This document shows positions 60,901 to 64,000 of a stretch of DNA of 64,000 bases, piece after piece. The notes beneath the pieces were generated by a model. It did not search any database and had not been told where the DNA came from. It was given only the letters and a program-made list of their open reading frames with translations. The translations under genes and the position numbers were made by a program. The first letter of the stretch is position 1, and each line of letters opens with the position of its first letter. Source of the stretch: Formicarius rufipectus (Eukaryota > Chordata > Aves > Passeriformes > Formicariidae); contig VXAU01000691.1 of the NCBI GenBank assembly GCA_013399695.1, positions 1,146,992 through 1,210,991 on the forward strand, in the 5' to 3' direction.

Positions 60901-63900
60901 TGGTAGGAGAGACAGGATACGTTAATGTAGATAAATTGGCTTTTTTTGCTTTGACCCAGTGGGTTTTCAAAACCATTCCCTCCACTTCTGTCTGTGAGAT
61001 AGGATGGGGAGAATTTTGGTTTGTGCTTCTTTACACCTGAAAGGGGAGACACTGATTTCATATGAAGATGTTCAGGCAGCAGGTTAAGATATTGCCATCA
61101 ATGACCAGAAAATAATTAATTTCTTAACAGTAAATTTATTTTCTTTTGATTTACAAGGAATTATGAGAACTTTACAGGTCTCAAGTAATGAAGTTTGAGA
61201 TCAATTTTGCTTTTTTCATATTTTGGTCAGAACCCAAGGATTTGACTGTTAAAAACATTCTTTATATACCCATGATTTCCAAAATTTTAAGTAAAGACAG
61301 ATTAAGTTGCAAAGGAATTTATTGCAGTTTAAAATAATTTTAGTGACAACTGAGATGAATAATGTGACCATTAATGGCAAAACACATAAAATATTGTCTG
61401 GATTTGGATGGGGTTTACTTTGTTGCAATTGTGTGTCATCACAGTGCTTGGTATAGTCTAGAAATGGTCCTGTATGGTATTTTTACTGCTTAAAATCTAT
61501 ATAGTATTTGGGTTATAACTGCAGATTGTATGTCCTGAAAAGGAAGTAACAAAAATCATAAATTAGTCAAGTAACTTGTCTAAAAATGCATTAATTAAAC
61601 CTGAAATCATAGGAATGTCACTAATAGGTCTTCTAGTTGAAAATCCTGTCTTGGAAAGTGCCATGGGAAGAAGTCTAGGGAAAAGGGAAGAGAGGGCCAG
61701 CACACATGACACATCCAGCTGATAACAATCACCTTACAGCTGATTCCACCCCACTAACTTTGAAGTTGAGTTCACTTCTGTGCATTTAATTACTTCATGA
61801 AAAATAAAGTTTTTTGAATACATGTGAAACTGCAGCATCCTTCAGCAGAAATACCAGAGGTCTTGTGTGAAGAAAAGCCCCCCCTTCTCTTTTTGCTTCC
61901 TTATTTTAATTTTTTGGGCGATCCAAGCAGGTGCTGCCACCTTCTGAACCCTTCCCCAGCCTGTACCCAAGGGGAGAGAACAACCCCTTCCACCCACCTC
62001 TTCCATGCTGCAAATGATTTGTAGGACCCAGCTCAGCTACCTTAACCTCCACATGGTCCTCCCTTGGTTCTGAAGACTCCCAGTCTGTTTCCTGCCTTTT
62101 TCTGGGTGATTTCCATTAAGGGTCCCCTCTTTCTACATCTGCAGAAATGCCTTCACAGCCTCTGGTGAAGCATTTTGTCTAAGGGATGTGACTTAAAGGT
62201 GGAGAATGTCCCTGCTCCCCTCTGTAAACACGTCAGTGATTCTAAGGCAGAACCCTAAAAATGCTCCACCTTGGCAAGCCAAATAAACTAAGGATAGATT
62301 CTTCCAGCCTGGGTTTGGAATTTTAGTCTCACCCCAATTCTCTGTGGTGAGTTTGTGGCATTGATGTCACTCTCAGCTCTTGTGTCAGGCAGCACATCAC
62401 GACTCTCACACTGTAGCTGATTTTTTTTTTTATTGTACAATAGGAACCACCAAGTGTCAAGAAGAAAAGTGTATGGAAAAATTCCTCCAAACTACTGTCT
62501 AGGTGGACAGTAGGATTTAGACATGCTTTAGTAGTCTGCTGAATCTCTTCAGGAGGCCTAAATCAGGTTCAGTTATTACTTATTTCTAGTAGGAGTAATT
62601 TTTGTAGTGTTTGTGGTAAAATTTCTTTGCTGTCCTCTAAATCCCCTCTTTTGTGTACTATGATGGCATTGTTTAAAATTTTCTTCAAGCATTTGTTGTC
62701 ATCAGCACTAGAACTTGAAATATATATTTAAAAAGGTATAAAGCACCCTATAATGTTTAGTTATATAAGTTGTATTTCTGATTGCTTCTCCAGTGGGCAG
62801 CATTATCAACATTAAGCATATGCGGTAATTAAAGTCACTTACAGGTACTTTCAGAGGGGTGAAATGGACTTTGTAAAAGTATTTCAGAGGCAGTTCCATT
62901 AAAACTCCACTCTAAAAATCTCATCAATAAACCTTTCCTCTATTCAGCAAGAACTGTGCTTTCTGAAAATGCCATTTTAGGATAAAATAATTTAAGAGAA
63001 CAAAGGCTTATCAAAGATTCCTTTTAAGGTTTATCCAAGCTTCCCTTAAACAATTTCTTTAGAAATATAAAACTAGATTATCTGTACTACCTCAGGGGCA
63101 TCTCTGGTGAACTTCCATAATTAAGAAGTAGAACCAATCAAAGACAAGACAATGAATAACAAGAAAAATAATATCAAATAAACACTTTTTTTTAAAACTC
63201 TAAAGTAAAAAAGGATGGGTGTGATAAACTTGTATTACTAGTACATGGGATTTTTAGCAACACCTTGTGCTGGGAAGGACAGAATGACCTCTGCTTGTGA
63301 CAGCTGAGGTTTCCATCTGGCCTTGGCGTGTTTCCCATGTCAAGATCTTAGAGCTTTAACCACTTCGTTTCCCACGATGCAGCAAAGCCCCAGCCCTCAC
63401 CTGGTCCCTGCACACTCCCTTGGTGCGACTGCACACCATCATCAGCCTTTTCCTGCCTCTCCAAGTTCTTTTAAAAGGACCCCTAGGAAGGGGCTGAGTT
63501 TTTTATAATGCAGGTAAAAGCTGCCCAAGTGATCATCAATACCTGCTTCTCTCAGAGTGGGTGGGCTGCTGTCTCCCTGTGTCACACAAAGTGCTTGTAC
63601 CAACGGGGAGACCCGAGGACTGGGAGGGGATGAGGTGGAGTTTTGTGTGCAGTCAGGGATTCTCCAGGATGAGAGAGAATTCTCAAAGCAGTGGAGCAAT
63701 AGAAGAGAAATTAGTTCTTCTCTTAATCACTAAAATGCCATTATTTGAATTGCAGTATTTACACTAGTTGCTGACTAGTGAGACCATTTGAAATGTTCTC
63801 ATCTATTCTTTCCTTCAATTATATCTCAGGGCTTACCAGACTGCTTCACTGTCTCAGTTCTCTAGCTGGTGATTTTTCAATTAAGATGTGAAACATTCCT

Positions 63901-64000
63901 TTTTTGTTATATAGATTTAATTAAAATTCTTTGAAATATAATGCTTGGGTATTGGGTTTGTGTCTGTTTCAGGGAAATGAAACTACAGCTGCTTGTTCTG
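57936..64000. other. Gene-free stretch to the window end
   Basis: No gene is supported. A T11 run lies at 62421-62431. Positions 61820-62100 and 63320-63660 are GC-richer, with a few CpGs in the latter, but carry only short overlapping frames. No repeat family was recognised. Confidence 0.5.

Noticed and set aside
1..64000. CRISPR arrays, operons, tRNA, rRNA, known microRNAs, telomeric repeats
   Set aside because: None seen; the sequence is vertebrate nuclear DNA, and no cloverleaf, regular spacer array or familiar microRNA sequence was found by eye.

Overview
The window looks like non-coding nuclear DNA from a bird, probably a songbird or another neoavian. The evidence is its repeats. I recognise six or seven CR1 (chicken repeat 1) retroposon fragments of clearly different ages, and one decayed avian endogenous-retrovirus LTR. 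The rest is AT-rich, CpG-poor and full of short A/T runs, as expected for a large avian intron or intergenic desert. No bacterial, organellar or free-virus features were seen. All family assignments rest on remembered consensus patterns, not on a database search.

No protein-coding gene, rRNA or tRNA could be supported. The open frames (mostly 60-115 codons, longest 176) fit chance for this length and base composition, or lie inside repeats. The exceptions are CR1 ORF2 remnants, which are real but dead coding sequence.

Layout: 1-2689 unannotated; 2690-3215 LTR on the minus strand; 3216-27369 mostly single-copy-looking DNA with a CTCF-like site near 7.9 kb, GC-richer patches and short duplications; 27370-27925 a 5'-truncated CR1 on the plus strand; 28304-28558 a weak exon-like block; 31430-32275 an ancient plus-strand CR1 split by a younger minus-strand CR1; 34262-34470 a GC-rich coding-like patch with stops; 36020-36170 a possible CR1 remnant; 38815-38952 a CR1 tail; 40999-41118 an assembly gap between homopolymers; 41119-56203 unannotated; 56204-56265 and 57455-57935 minus-strand CR1 fragments; 57936-64000 unannotated.

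No set of genes works together here. The most informative structure is the layered CR1 history, above all the nested insertion at 31.4-32.3 kb. Several exon-like or conserved-element-like stretches are listed as low-confidence leads. I found no convincing new biological system.
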